A stretch of DNA of 64,000 nucleotides from Paenibacillus montaniterrae (GTDB lineage: Bacteria; Bacillota; Bacilli; Paenibacillales; Paenibacillaceae): the NCBI RefSeq assembly GCF_018403185.1, contig NZ_BOSE01000006.1:62001-126000 (forward strand), in the 5' to 3' direction. Of this stretch, positions 33,277-42,010 are shown in pieces (within the stretch, counting starts at the first letter, position 1; every line of letters begins with the position of its first letter). The notes under the pieces are model-generated. The model was not told the DNA's origin. It saw only the letters and a list, made by a program, of their open reading frames with translations, and did no database searches. The position numbers and the translations under genes were made by a program.

Positions 33277-33614
33277 AAAAACCTTCCTTTAATTTGATAT
33301 CGTTTTCTTCCCGCAGCCTCAGTGTACCATTATCGAAGAACGACTATAACTGCATCTTTTATCTTCATAAGGGCAAAATATTAACCAAAAAAATAGGCGA
33401 AAAGCGACAACTGCTGCAAGCTATGTAAAAGAAAAGTAATAGCTCTGCAAAGATTAAAAAATGACGTTAACATTTATCCTTTATAGAGTAAATTTTTAAT
33501 CTTTCTATCGTAAGCTATTTATTTTAGTTAAGAGTATTGTTTATAAGATAAACATTTAGTATACTCTGTCCAACAAATGGATTAATTTATTAATGGTTAG
33601 GGGGTGCATACGCT
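33277..33614. other. divergent control region between the sugar operon and the AraC-type gene
   Basis: This AT-rich stretch of 338 bp separates two divergent units and should hold both promoters and the AraC-type operators. The plus-strand promoter is given separately. I see no gene and no clear riboswitch fold. Confidence 0.5.
33537..33565 (+). promoter_or_regulatory. promoter of the AraC/GH39-like regulator gene
   Basis: TTGTTT (33537-33542), 17-bp spacer, TATACT (33560-33565), about 50 bp before the TTG start. Confidence 0.55.
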
Positions 33615-36119
33615 TTGGAATTTCGCCATGAAATCATTTCGTTTCCGAAAAAGCTTCCGATCAAATTCTTTCTGCACCGGATTGGCAATGTGAGCAGGCA
33701 TTGGCATCAGTCCTTAGAGCTGATTGTAGTTATGAAAGGAGATGTCGATATTACGGTAAACAGTTTATCTTATCGACTCGGAGCTGGTGATTTAATACTA
33801 ATCAATTCGAACGAGGTGCATGAGCTTCATTCCGCGGATGCTACCATGGTAGCCTTGCAAATCAAGCTGGAGCTGCTTAAAGAAGTCGTCGCTGATGTAA
33901 AGAAAATGTACTTCGATTGCAATACAGTGAAGGCTGATCAGCCTGAATTATTCACAAATATTAAGCGCATCGTTGCTCAAATATTGCAATATAACATTAA
34001 CGGTTCCGAATTTATCGACTTGAAAAATGCAGCCTTAATTTATGAGCTGATCTATGAGCTATGCACCAACTTCAGCAGTGATGAGCAAAAAACGTTGAGG
34101 CAGCCAAAGGAAGGACTAGATCGCCTTCAACGCATCCTGGAATACGTCAACAGTCACTACAACGAACCGATCTCGCTGCAGCAGGTGGCGAAGCAGCAAT
34201 TTTTGTCGGTTCCTTATTTATCCAAATATTTCAAAAACAAATTAGGCTTGTCGTTTAGTGATTATTTGAAGGATTTAAGGCTGTATTATGCGGTGAATGA
34301 TTTATTAAACGAGTCTTTAACAATCGACCAAATTGCCGCAAAAAACGGCTTTCCAAACCCGCGCTCTTTTGTAGTTGCATTTAGCGAAAAATATGGCGAG
34401 CTACCCAGCATATGGCGCAAAAAGCATGCGGAAGAAATGTTAGGAAGTGTTGAGACTACAAAAGAAAAATCGGTAAATTATTATCAGGACGAGCCTCATT
34501 CCTATCATGAGGAAATTTCACGGTTCATTGAAAGCAATCTGATTGAGCAGCAAGTCGCTCCACCTGCAAAAATATTGCAGCGCACCTCTTCTGCACATCA
34601 AATTACTTTGAATAAGCCAGGCAAAACGTTGAAGCATTACTTCAAAACCTTCATCGGGGTAAGTCGAGTTAAGGAAGTGCTGTATGCTGATGTTCAAGAA
34701 GCATTGCGTACTGCGCAACGAGAAATTGGATTTAAATATATTAAAATGCACAGCTTGCTTGATGATGATCTTATGGTTTACAGCGAGGATGCAGAAGGAA
34801 AAGCACTATATAACTTTCAACTGATTGACAAAGCATTTGACTTTTTGCTTTCAATAGGCTTAAAGCCGCTCGTGCAATTTTCCTTTATGCCTGCCAAGCT
34901 GGCCAGTGATCTATCCAAAACCGTGTTCTATGTCAATATTAATACGAGTCCGCCAAAGGATTTAAATAAATGGAATGGACTTGTGCACGCTCTCACCTTG
35001 CATCTCATTAAACGCTACGGTATTGCTGAGGTGCGCAGCTGGTTATTTTGCGTATGGAACGAACCAAGCTCATCGAATTTGCTGTTTGGCTTTAAGGAAG
35101 ATGAAACCTTCTTTACGCTCTACCAAAACACATACAATACTGTAAAACGCATCGATCCATCACTGCAATTTGGCGGACCTGCCGCATTTTCAACCTATAA
35201 CAAGAGCGAGGACTGGTTGTTTTCATTTCTGAATTTTTGCAAAGATCAGCAGTGCTTGCCGGATTTTATAACCGTTCACTATTACGATATCGATTTAAAA
35301 TCAACCAATAATTATATCGGGATCGATAAACAATTAAATCTTAGTCCTGTCACCAACTCATTCCAGCAATTTATTGATCGGCTGCAGCTTCGCCTACGTG
35401 CGATCAAGCTGGATAATTTGCCCGTTTATATGACGGAGTGGAACTCCACCGTTTCTCATAAGGACCTGATGAACGACACCTGCTTCAAGTCCGCCTACGT
35501 CATAAAAAATATTTTAGAAAACTATGATCGGCTCAACTCGTTTGGGTATTGGCTGCTTACTGATTTGCATGAGGAAAATCGTCTGCCTCCTCAACAATTT
35601 CATGGCGGGCTAGGTTTGTTTACGGTTAACAATATTAAAAAGCCTGCATACCATGCCTTTTGCTTTTTAAACAGACTTGGTGATGAACTGATTGCGAAAG
35701 GGGACGGATACTTTATTACACGGAAGGAGCAGCAAATCCAGATTTTGCTGTACAATTATTATCACTATGATGATATCTATGCCAACGGAATTTCGATAAG
35801 CATTTCACATCAGGAACGATATTCGCACTTTCCAGGCAAAGCGAAGCGTGAATTTATTTTGGAGCTAATGCCGCTCGCTGGCAGCTTTGAAATTAGGCAC
35901 TCCTTTGTAAATCGCAGCTATGGCAGCGCTTTTGATCATTCGTTGCTGCTCGGTCACGATAGCGAGCTTTCCTTGCAGGATATCGAATACCTAAAGCAAA
36001 TTTCAATTCCGAGAATCGAGAAGGAATTTGCTCAAGCAGCTAACACGTTAACGATTCAGGCTACGCTTGAACCATTTGAAATTCGTCTAATCGAGGTGTC
36101 AGCGCGGCATACTGTGTAA
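33615..36119 (+). CDS. AraC-family regulator fused to a GH39-like domain
   Basis: An 834-residue protein. Residues 1-150 form a cupin sensing domain (HRIGNVSRHWHQSLELIVVM), residues about 170-272 an AraC helix-turn-helix pair (LQQVAKQQFLSVPYLSKYFK and IDQIAAKNGFPNPRSF). From about 330 a glycosidase-like TIM barrel of the GH39 type follows, with the acid/base Glu483 in WNEP and the nucleophile Glu608 in TEWN both kept, and a C-terminal beta domain. There is no signal peptide, so the barrel works in the cytoplasm. TTG 33615 is used, with GGGGGTG 8 nt upstream. Divergent transcription from the Rbs-type operon suggests control of it, with the barrel sensing or trimming the inducer. Confidence 0.8.
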   Translation: MEFRHEIISFPKKLPIKFFLHRIGNVSRHWHQSLELIVVMKGDVDITVNSLSYRLGAGDLILINSNEVHELHSADATMVALQIKLELLKEVVADVKKMYFDCNTVKADQPELFTNIKRIVAQILQYNINGSEFIDLKNAALIYELIYELCTNFSSDEQKTLRQPKEGLDRLQRILEYVNSHYNEPISLQQVAKQQFLSVPYLSKYFKNKLGLSFSDYLKDLRLYYAVNDLLNESLTIDQIAAKNGFPNPRSFVVAFSEKYGELPSIWRKKHAEEMLGSVETTKEKSVNYYQDEPHSYHEEISRFIESNLIEQQVAPPAKILQRTSSAHQITLNKPGKTLKHYFKTFIGVSRVKEVLYADVQEALRTAQREIGFKYIKMHSLLDDDLMVYSEDAEGKALYNFQLIDKAFDFLLSIGLKPLVQFSFMPAKLASDLSKTVFYVNINTSPPKDLNKWNGLVHALTLHLIKRYGIAEVRSWLFCVWNEPSSSNLLFGFKEDETFFTLYQNTYNTVKRIDPSLQFGGPAAFSTYNKSEDWLFSFLNFCKDQQCLPDFITVHYYDIDLKSTNNYIGIDKQLNLSPVTNSFQQFIDRLQLRLRAIKLDNLPVYMTEWNSTVSHKDLMNDTCFKSAYVIKNILENYDRLNSFGYWLLTDLHEENRLPPQQFHGGLGLFTVNNIKKPAYHAFCFLNRLGDELIAKGDGYFITRKEQQIQILLYNYYHYDDIYANGISISISHQERYSHFPGKAKREFILELMPLAGSFEIRHSFVNRSYGSAFDHSLLLGHDSELSLQDIEYLKQISIPRIEKEFAQAANTLTIQATLEPFEIRLIEVSARHTV

Positions 36120-36193
36120 TCATTGTGATGAGGCTGGACAAAGCTTTACCATTAGTATATCATAATCTTTCCTTTCAAAGGCATCATACAAAC

Positions 36194-36245
36194 AAAGGAG
36201 ATGCTCAGTAAGTCAGTGAAAGCTGACAAACAGAACATCTCCTTT
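36194..36245. terminator. bidirectional terminator
   Basis: A 10-bp perfect stem (36194-36203 with 36236-36245) with an inner GTCAG/CTGAC stem, between convergent genes. Confidence 0.7.
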
Positions 36246-36262
36246 GCTATTAAGTCCGGCTA

Positions 36263-37690
36263 TTACTTTATAAACCGCCGTACAAGCTGGCTCAGCTTGT
36301 ACACGAGCCATACGATCGATGCTGCCAGCATCATATCGAACGCGACATTGAACAAGAACAAATGCTTGCCCAAATCGGCCAATCCGTCGCCAACGATCGG
36401 AATAAGGAAGCCGAAGCAGCCGATCAAGCCGACGACCATAAACAGCTCAAGCTGAATGCGAGTGCGCAGATCGGCTTTGCGAAGCCATTCCACAATAAGC
36501 ACGCCGTAGTACAGCACGTAAACGAGTACGATAAACCATAGCTGATTAGGCAGCACCGTCCGTTTTAACTCGCTCCATAAGCTGTATTTGAAGGTTACCG
36601 CGCCTGGCGGCTTGCCTTCTGATATTTCATAGGTTCCCAAATAGTATGGGCGTATCGTCATGCTATGCTCTGCCGCATACGACATCCGCTCAATCAGGCG
36701 ACCGGGATCCTTCAAGTAAAACAGCGCAACATCCATATGCGAAATGCGATTGTAGAAGTCTTCCTGCAAGCTCGGATCATCCTGCTTGATTGCCGTATCC
36801 GCTTGAAAATAATTGGTGCCGGCCAGCACAGATAAATGAGCGGGCAGTCCCAGCTCCTCCAGATCTTCTTCCACTGTAGTGGAACCATTTAATATGCCAA
36901 AAAACACCGTTTGATACAAATTGATTTGCTTAAAGTCCTTCGGAGCAAAAATATACATCGCCGCCGATATGACAACAAGCGCAACACTGCAAGCAATCGC
37001 CAGTCGTTTCCACGAGCGATCCTGCTTGTGCAGCATGGCAAAACGCACGCATAGCAGTGCAAAAAACAAGCCAATTGGCGCGTTTTGCGTTTTGGCGCAA
37101 ATTAAAAACAAGCCGGAAATAACGAACAGCACGAACAGCTTTTTGCTCGGCTCCTTTTTTGCTAATACCGTTATCCCCAGCGCTAAGGTCAGCAGCATAA
37201 AAATAAGCGATACTGGCTCGCCAAACAGCGAGTTGAAATATGCCAAATAGCCCACATCGTGAAACATAATGAGCAGCACTGCGGTTAACGCGATCGCAAC
37301 CACAATCCCTTTCTTTTTAAAGGCGGCGATTAACAAGCAGCTTGCAACCATTAGCAGCAGCGCATATAGCGCACCAAGAAAGCGGATATCAAAAAAGCTC
37401 GAGTTAAAAATAAGGGCAATCGTACGCGCGAGCAGCACGATCAACAATTGCGAGGTCAGATAAAAACCTCTAAAAAATGAATCATACGCAAATTCAGCAT
37501 GAGCATAAGAGAAAAAGCGCTCCTCATAGCTTTCCAGTTCATTGTAATAATTTAGGCCAATCGAGCCCATAATCCGTAAAAAGTCCCCATTATCTGCAAC
37601 TCCGATAAAGCTGCCTGCAAACAACAGCACAACAAAAATAGCTAGCGCAGCGACGCAGTACAGCCACTCCAGCCTAAACCGAATTCTCAT
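36263..37690 (-). CDS. polytopic membrane protein, GT-C glycosyltransferase-like (WsfD-like?)
   Basis: A 475-residue protein with about eleven hydrophobic segments and a long outward loop at about 255-370. The first loop contains ADNGDFLRIM, an acidic pair of the kind that forms the active site of GT-C lipid-sugar-dependent glycosyltransferases; PLxxGEP-like SLFGEP occurs near residue 157. I recall similar Firmicutes proteins named WsfD in cell-surface glycan synthesis, with low certainty. It is transcribed alone, convergent with the AraC/GH39-like gene and divergent from the HD-domain gene. Confidence 0.6.
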   Translation of the reverse strand: MRIRFRLEWLYCVAALAIFVVLLFAGSFIGVADNGDFLRIMGSIGLNYYNELESYEERFFSYAHAEFAYDSFFRGFYLTSQLLIVLLARTIALIFNSSFFDIRFLGALYALLLMVASCLLIAAFKKKGIVVAIALTAVLLIMFHDVGYLAYFNSLFGEPVSLIFMLLTLALGITVLAKKEPSKKLFVLFVISGLFLICAKTQNAPIGLFFALLCVRFAMLHKQDRSWKRLAIACSVALVVISAAMYIFAPKDFKQINLYQTVFFGILNGSTTVEEDLEELGLPAHLSVLAGTNYFQADTAIKQDDPSLQEDFYNRISHMDVALFYLKDPGRLIERMSYAAEHSMTIRPYYLGTYEISEGKPPGAVTFKYSLWSELKRTVLPNQLWFIVLVYVLYYGVLIVEWLRKADLRTRIQLELFMVVGLIGCFGFLIPIVGDGLADLGKHLFLFNVAFDMMLAASIVWLVYKLSQLVRRFIK

Positions 37691-37780
37691 ACCCTACTCT
37701 CCATTTCCTTTACAATCTCTCTCTTTTTCAAGCTATCCTGTTAGCTTGCATCTACTTTGCAAAGCATTAACCCCTTTGCT

Positions 37781-37809
37781 ATATTATCACATTTGTAAAC
37801 TATTGCTAA
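37781..37809 (-). promoter_or_regulatory. possible promoter of the GT-C-like gene
   Basis: On the minus strand TTAGCA (37809-37804), 17-bp spacer, TAATAT (37786-37781). The -35 element is poor. Confidence 0.35.
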
Positions 37810-37913
37810 ATATTTTGTGCATATTTCGATGTGAAAAGTTAATCATCCATTAACAAACGCTCGTTATAATGAAGTCATTCTCATCTACCTACAAAAAAGA
37901 AAGGAAAACAACT

Positions 37914-38549
37914 ATGGGAATTCATATCTACTTTCAATCGTTGAACGATCTGGAGCGCATTATTCGTTGTCCAGGAAAATTCAAATTCGAGGAGCATAGT
38001 GTAGCCGCTCATTCGTGGAAGGTCGTACAGTACGCCAAAACATTAGCCGATATTGAAGAAAGCAACGGCGTGAGCATTGATTGGAAAAAGCTATACGAAA
38101 TTACGAGCAGCCATGATTATGGCGAAATTTTCATTGGAGATATTAAAACACCGGTCAAGCACTACTCACTTGAGCTGAGAGGCATGCTGCAGCAGGTAGA
38201 GGAAGGCATGATTGCCCATTTTATCGATGAGCATATTCCAGTCGAGCTGCAGGACATCTTTCGCCGCCAGCTGCGCGAGGGCAAGGATCAAACGGTGGAA
38301 GGTTTAATTCTTGAGGTTGCAGATAAGCTGGATCAAGTATATGAGGCTTTTACCGAATTGAAGCGCGGAAATACCGAAAAAGAGTTTGTGACGATGTACC
38401 GCGAGGCATTACGGAAAATTAGCCGGATCAAGCTGCATTGTGTCGATTATTTTCTGGCTCATATTTTGCCGGACCTGATCAGCGAAAGTGAAGCTTGCCC
38501 TGTAGACATTAAACGCATTACACAGGAAGCGCTGGACCCTGCACAATAG
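37914..38549 (+). CDS. HD-domain phosphohydrolase, YfbR-like
   Basis: A 211-residue protein. The metal-binding HD motif is visible: His in EEHSVAAHSW, His-Asp in SSHDYGEIFIGD and a later Asp in EVADKLDQ. This is the order found in YfbR-type deoxynucleoside 5'-monophosphatases. ATG 37914 is chosen because AAAGGAAA lies upstream; the frame opens at 37869 without a ribosome site. A TATAAT at 37865-37870 would be too close for the longer form. Confidence 0.8.
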   Translation: MGIHIYFQSLNDLERIIRCPGKFKFEEHSVAAHSWKVVQYAKTLADIEESNGVSIDWKKLYEITSSHDYGEIFIGDIKTPVKHYSLELRGMLQQVEEGMIAHFIDEHIPVELQDIFRRQLREGKDQTVEGLILEVADKLDQVYEAFTELKRGNTEKEFVTMYREALRKISRIKLHCVDYFLAHILPDLISESEACPVDIKRITQEALDPAQ

Positions 38550-38855
38550 TCCCGCTTGCTCCTGTCGAATTGGCGAAACTGCTGCTCTGTTCTTTGCTAC
38601 TTCTTTCCACAGCTCCACTCCTTCTTTTATTCCCCTCGACTACAATTGTTCCTTACATTCGTATACACTCACTCGCTCGCTTCTTAATTCCTGCTAAATT
38701 CCTTGCAAGACCTCTTCATCTCCATATTAACCCCGATTACAGCTTCGCTTTTTTCTGCTTTTTTAGCTTGTTTTCTATCACTGCAGTTCATCAATGCTAA
38801 TTTATGCTATATAATGTAAAGATAAGATTATTTAATTACATAAGGAGACATAATA
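38550..38855. other. intergenic region without a convincing gene
   Basis: A 76-codon hydrophobic frame (38570-38800) has no ribosome binding site and a T/C-rich, low-complexity make-up, so I do not call it. TATAAT at 38810-38815 is a likely -10 box for the gene at 38856; its -35 box is weak. Confidence 0.4.
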
Positions 38856-39482
38856 ATGAACGTCCTGGAGTTCTTGAAGTTTCTGTTTCCAGAATATCAA
38901 ATTTTGAACGCTGTACGATTATACGGCTTGATCAGCTTAAAGGAAAAGAAGCAGCCTGCGCAGCAAGCGATTATGGACAATCAACCCTACGTGTACTCGC
39001 AAGCCGTTTTAGTGCCTGTTGCCCCGAAGCATAAAATAGGCATCTCATCATTTTTTCGTTTTCTTTTATTTGCAGCCATTATGGCCTATCCTCTCTACTT
39101 CATTACAACATTCCCGGCAAATCAAATTGAGGATATATACAGTGTATACAAATCGGGCTATGTCATCTTGGAGGGTAGTCAAAACGTTCTCTTTTTTACG
39201 CTTATCTTTTTACTGCTCGCACTATCTATAATGCGCGCTTCTTTTCGTAAAATGTATTACAGACTGCCTTGGCTGATGGCTTATATTGTAATTATGACGC
39301 TGAACTCGATTATTCTCGCAATTGCTTTAAGCATTCTCAACCTTGGCCATCATGTGATGAACTCCAACGATGCTGTTACTTACTTTTTGCTCATGAGCGG
39401 TCAAATTGTATTTTGCAGGCTGCTGATGTGCATCTTGCTGTTCAAAAAGCCTGTCACAACTCTTGGAGGTGGAACGGAATGA
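38856..39482 (+). CDS. membrane protein of unknown function (four helices)
   Basis: A 208-residue protein with a soluble N-terminus of about 60 residues and four predicted membrane helices (about 66-86, 106-124, 135-160, 178-196). AAGGAGAC lies before the ATG. The stop overlaps the ATG of the next gene (ATGA), so the two proteins are probably made together. I recognise no family; the fold layout is faintly like Yip1-type proteins. Confidence 0.7.
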   Translation: MNVLEFLKFLFPEYQILNAVRLYGLISLKEKKQPAQQAIMDNQPYVYSQAVLVPVAPKHKIGISSFFRFLLFAAIMAYPLYFITTFPANQIEDIYSVYKSGYVILEGSQNVLFFTLIFLLLALSIMRASFRKMYYRLPWLMAYIVIMTLNSIILAIALSILNLGHHVMNSNDAVTYFLLMSGQIVFCRLLMCILLFKKPVTTLGGGTE

Positions 39483-40078
39483 ATCAAGTTAATCCTAACA
39501 CCCCACAGCCAAGCTTTGGCTGGGAGCCACCGCTTAGTGAGCAGCAGCTATTTATAAATAAAAAAGAGCAGCGCTGGAAAAAAACATTTATTCGAATAGG
39601 AGCAAGCTTCCTGATAGCCGGCTTGCTAGGAATTGGTTATCTGATCTACTTCATCATCGTTAGCGACGATAAGGTTGATGAAGCCGAGTTGGAAAAAGCA
39701 AGGGAACTGCAGCAATCCGTCAAGCTGCCGATCGGTGTTTTTTTGGATATCGATAAAAACGAATTAAGCTCCTTCGATACTACAGTTGAGCATCATTTTA
39801 ATGGCGACACAGGAAAAATTTATATTTGGGATATCGATTTTAGTGATGGCGATTATGTACAAGTACTGGTCGATGGCGTAGCTTTATCCGAGCCTTTTCT
39901 TATTACCTCCAAGCCAAAGATTTTTGATGTGCCAAGTAAAGCCGTTGTTGAGGTTAAAGGAATTCGGGACGTCAACGATGGAATTAGTTATGGCATCACC
40001 TTTAGTGTTAATGAAATCAGCTATTACAATTATGTGGAGGAGCAGCAGAGCAATCGATACACCTTGATTCGCAAATAG
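39479..40078 (+). CDS. single-pass membrane protein with extracytoplasmic domain, unknown function
   Basis: A 199-residue protein: a Pro/Gln-rich cytoplasmic tail, one membrane helix (about 40-62), then an outer domain of about 135 residues likely rich in strands (KIYIWDIDFSDGDYVQVLVDG). The start is the ATG at 39479 with GGAGGTG 7 nt upstream; the frame reads back to 39269 inside the previous gene, but without a ribosome site. It forms a coupled pair with the preceding membrane protein. Confidence 0.75.
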   Translation: MNQVNPNTPQPSFGWEPPLSEQQLFINKKEQRWKKTFIRIGASFLIAGLLGIGYLIYFIIVSDDKVDEAELEKARELQQSVKLPIGVFLDIDKNELSSFDTTVEHHFNGDTGKIYIWDIDFSDGDYVQVLVDGVALSEPFLITSKPKIFDVPSKAVVEVKGIRDVNDGISYGITFSVNEISYYNYVEEQQSNRYTLIRK

Positions 40079-40100
40079 CGCTGCTTGAACTGAAACAAAC

Positions 40101-40129
40101 ACTCCCTGCTTCGGATGGAAGCAGGGAGT
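40101..40129. terminator. bidirectional terminator
   Basis: A perfect 12-bp stem (40101-40112 with 40118-40129, loop 5) followed by TTATATTTT, between convergent genes. Confidence 0.85.
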
Positions 40130-40136
40130 TTATATT

Positions 40137-40952
40137 TTACAAAAAGATTAAAATCAAAGCCCCAACTATAAAGCAATAATAAGAGAAATAGCGCAGGTTC
40201 CCTTTTTCCATAATGCCCATAAACCAGCGCATCGAGAAGTAGGTGACAACAAGACTTGCAATGAAGGCGATTAAGTATTGCAGCCATAGCGCCTGCAGCT
40301 CGGGATCGCTGACTATATCAGCTATGCCCAGCACCAAGCCGCCAAGGCTGATTGGAATATATAGCATAAAGGAATAGCGCAAGGCGGTATCCTGCTTCAT
40401 GCCTGTAGCAATGGAAGCAATAACCGTTAAGCCTGAACGGCTAAGACCCGGAATCAAGGCAATAGCCTGCGCCAGACCAACAATTATCGCATCCTTCATT
40501 GATAAATCTCCGTCACGTTTAACGCCGCGAAGGTTGCGAATCAGCCATAGCAATACACCCGTTACAAGCAAGGCGATTGCAATAGTTGTCACTGAGCTGG
40601 AAAAAATCTCTTCAATCTTGTCCTTAAACAGAACACCAATAACACCTGCCGGTATTGTACCGATTATTACATACAAAATAAAATTATAATCTGACTTATA
40701 CTGCTTGTCGCGAGTGACAACATAGCCTACTCCATTTTTGACCAGCCGAGCAATGACTTCACGATAAATAAATAAAATAGCAATAAGCGACGCTGTATTC
40801 GTCATTATTTCAAATGAAAAGCCCTGCAGCTCTATACCAAGCAGCTTTTGCGCTACAATGAGATGCCCGCTTGAGGAAACCGGAATCGGCTCCGTAAATC
40901 CTTGAATTGCACCCAATAGCAAATACTTTAACCATTCCACGATATCCGACAT
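40137..40952 (-). CDS. uppP: undecaprenyl-diphosphate phosphatase
   Basis: A 271-residue membrane enzyme that recycles the lipid carrier of cell-wall synthesis and gives bacitracin tolerance. The active-site segment is GFTEPIPVSSSGH (about 18-30) with the catalytic Glu and Ser, and the second motif is PGLSRSG (about 162-168). About eight membrane segments. The ATG at 40952 has AAGGGAGCGCTATAGCT upstream. It is transcribed alone but lies near a bacitracin-type ABC transporter. Confidence 0.95.
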   Translation of the reverse strand: MSDIVEWLKYLLLGAIQGFTEPIPVSSSGHLIVAQKLLGIELQGFSFEIMTNTASLIAILFIYREVIARLVKNGVGYVVTRDKQYKSDYNFILYVIIGTIPAGVIGVLFKDKIEEIFSSSVTTIAIALLVTGVLLWLIRNLRGVKRDGDLSMKDAIIVGLAQAIALIPGLSRSGLTVIASIATGMKQDTALRYSFMLYIPISLGGLVLGIADIVSDPELQALWLQYLIAFIASLVVTYFSMRWFMGIMEKGNLRYFSYYCFIVGALILIFL

Positions 40953-41112
40953 AGCTATAGCGCTCCCTTATTTTATAAAATGTAAAAGTCCGAGCTTTTG
41001 TGTCATTCCAATCCATTGCGACAAACACGCAGCTTAGCTTCATCATCCAGCTTGCTTGCAAATGCATAGCTTTTCAACCTCCAACCCATACTAAGCTTCG
41101 GAGGTGATTGCT

Positions 41113-41454
41113 TTGTTTAATGGATTATCTGTCGATAAACAGACATTGGCTCAAGCTTGGCAGCAAGCATTGCCTAATTTTCTAAATACGGCTGATGAAT
41201 GCACCGTACAGTCGGATGCCAAATACGATGATGCTTTGCTTATTCATATTGCGAACAATGGACGCAGCCATTACTCCGCCGACTTCCGTCTGCAATATAT
41301 GGATGAGCGCGAAGTTAAGGTAGAGCTGCTTGACGTTGAAAAAGGGCATACCGCGGTTGATGAGCAAACCGAGCATGTTCAGGAATTAGTGGAGGATTAT
41401 GTCCGCCATATTCATGAATGCGCGCAAAGCTTGAAAGGACTGACTAACCAATGA
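41113..41454 (+). CDS. small acidic cytoplasmic protein of unknown function
   Basis: About 113 residues, acidic, no membrane segment. A probable alpha/beta layout ends in a long helix (EQTEHVQELVEDYVRHIHEC). TTG 41113 is preferred because GGAGGTGA ends about 5 nt before it; the GTG at 41104 lies inside that site. The stop overlaps the ATG of the next small gene. Nearby sspP suggests, but does not show, a sporulation link. Confidence 0.65.
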   Translation: MFNGLSVDKQTLAQAWQQALPNFLNTADECTVQSDAKYDDALLIHIANNGRSHYSADFRLQYMDEREVKVELLDVEKGHTAVDEQTEHVQELVEDYVRHIHECAQSLKGLTNQ

Positions 41455-41627
41455 CAAAAGCGAAACCAGGCATTGATAAAAACCTGCAAAATGTCGTAAA
41501 TGAATTGGATACCCCTGATTTAAATGCGCATGCCAATCAGCAGCTTAATCAGAAGCATATGGATCAGCGCCATGAAGATATGCAGCATTTTAGAAAGAAA
41601 GCATACGAGAACGAAAACCAGGAGTAA
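41451..41627 (+). CDS. 58-residue hydrophilic protein of unknown function
   Basis: The ATG at 41451 overlaps the stop of the previous gene (ATGA) and the frame ends at TAA 41625-41627. The protein is very polar, rich in Asn, Gln, His, Lys and Glu (ANQQLNQKHMDQRHEDMQHF), with no hydrophobic core. Such composition and the nearby sspP fit a spore-core protein, but I do not recognise the family. Confidence 0.6.
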   Translation: MTKAKPGIDKNLQNVVNELDTPDLNAHANQQLNQKHMDQRHEDMQHFRKKAYENENQE

Positions 41628-41637
41628 TCATCTCAAG

Positions 41638-41782
41638 GCTTCATAAAAAGCTAAGCTTATGCTTTCGATGTGCTTTTTATTCTCAAGAAGTCATTTCAGG
41701 ATGCTTCATAAAAAGCTAAGCTGATGCTTTCGATGTGCTTTTTATTCTCAAGAAGTCATTTCAGGATGCTTCATAAAAAGCT
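41638..41782 (+). repeat. 65-bp tandem repeat, 2.2 copies, each with a hairpin
   Basis: The unit begins at 41638, 41703 and 41768 (last copy partial). The two full copies differ by one base. Each carries ATAAAAAGC and GCTTTTTAT as inverted repeats, a terminator-like hairpin followed by TCT. The array fills the gap between the 58-residue gene and sspP. Confidence 0.9.
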
Positions 41783-41798
41783 GGAGGAGGAAACATTT

Positions 41799-41945
41799 AT
41801 GCCCAACGCGAACGGTACTGACCGCAATCATTCTAATAAAGACCATCATCCAAAGACGAATCATCAGCCGAATGAGCCTTTATCTGGCTCTAAGAAGGTG
41901 AAGAATCGCAATCACTCCCGCAATAACCACGGTGAAGGCTCATAG
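41799..41945 (+). CDS. sspP: small acid-soluble spore protein P
   Basis: A 48-residue, very hydrophilic protein. PLSGSKKVKNRNHSRNNHG matches closely the conserved end of B. subtilis SspP (PLDGSKKVKNRNHTRQKH, from memory). The N-terminal part is rich in Asn, His and Lys. ATG 41799 has AGGAGG 8 nt upstream. It is a minor spore-core protein, made late in sporulation in the forespore, and shows that the organism forms spores. Confidence 0.85.
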   Translation: MPNANGTDRNHSNKDHHPKTNHQPNEPLSGSKKVKNRNHSRNNHGEGS

Positions 41946-41962
41946 TTTAGCAGCATAATGAT

Positions 41963-42007
41963 AAAGGGGATTAATGATTAAGAAGCTTAATCGTTGATCC
42001 CCTTTCT
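41963..42007. terminator. bidirectional terminator
   Basis: AAAGGGGAT and ATCCCCTTT enclose an inner TGATTAAG/CTTAATCG stem, between sspP and the convergent ABC permease gene. Confidence 0.75.
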
Positions 42008-42010
42008 TGT

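Noticed and set aside
33277..33614. possible riboswitch or T-box leader before the AraC-type gene
   Set aside because: The stretch is AT-rich without conserved stems, and the promoter found at 33537-33565 leaves only a short leader.
38570..38800. 76-codon hydrophobic open frame on the plus strand
   Set aside because: No ribosome binding site, low-complexity T/C-rich sequence and no family resemblance; it lies in a gap with a promoter for the next gene.
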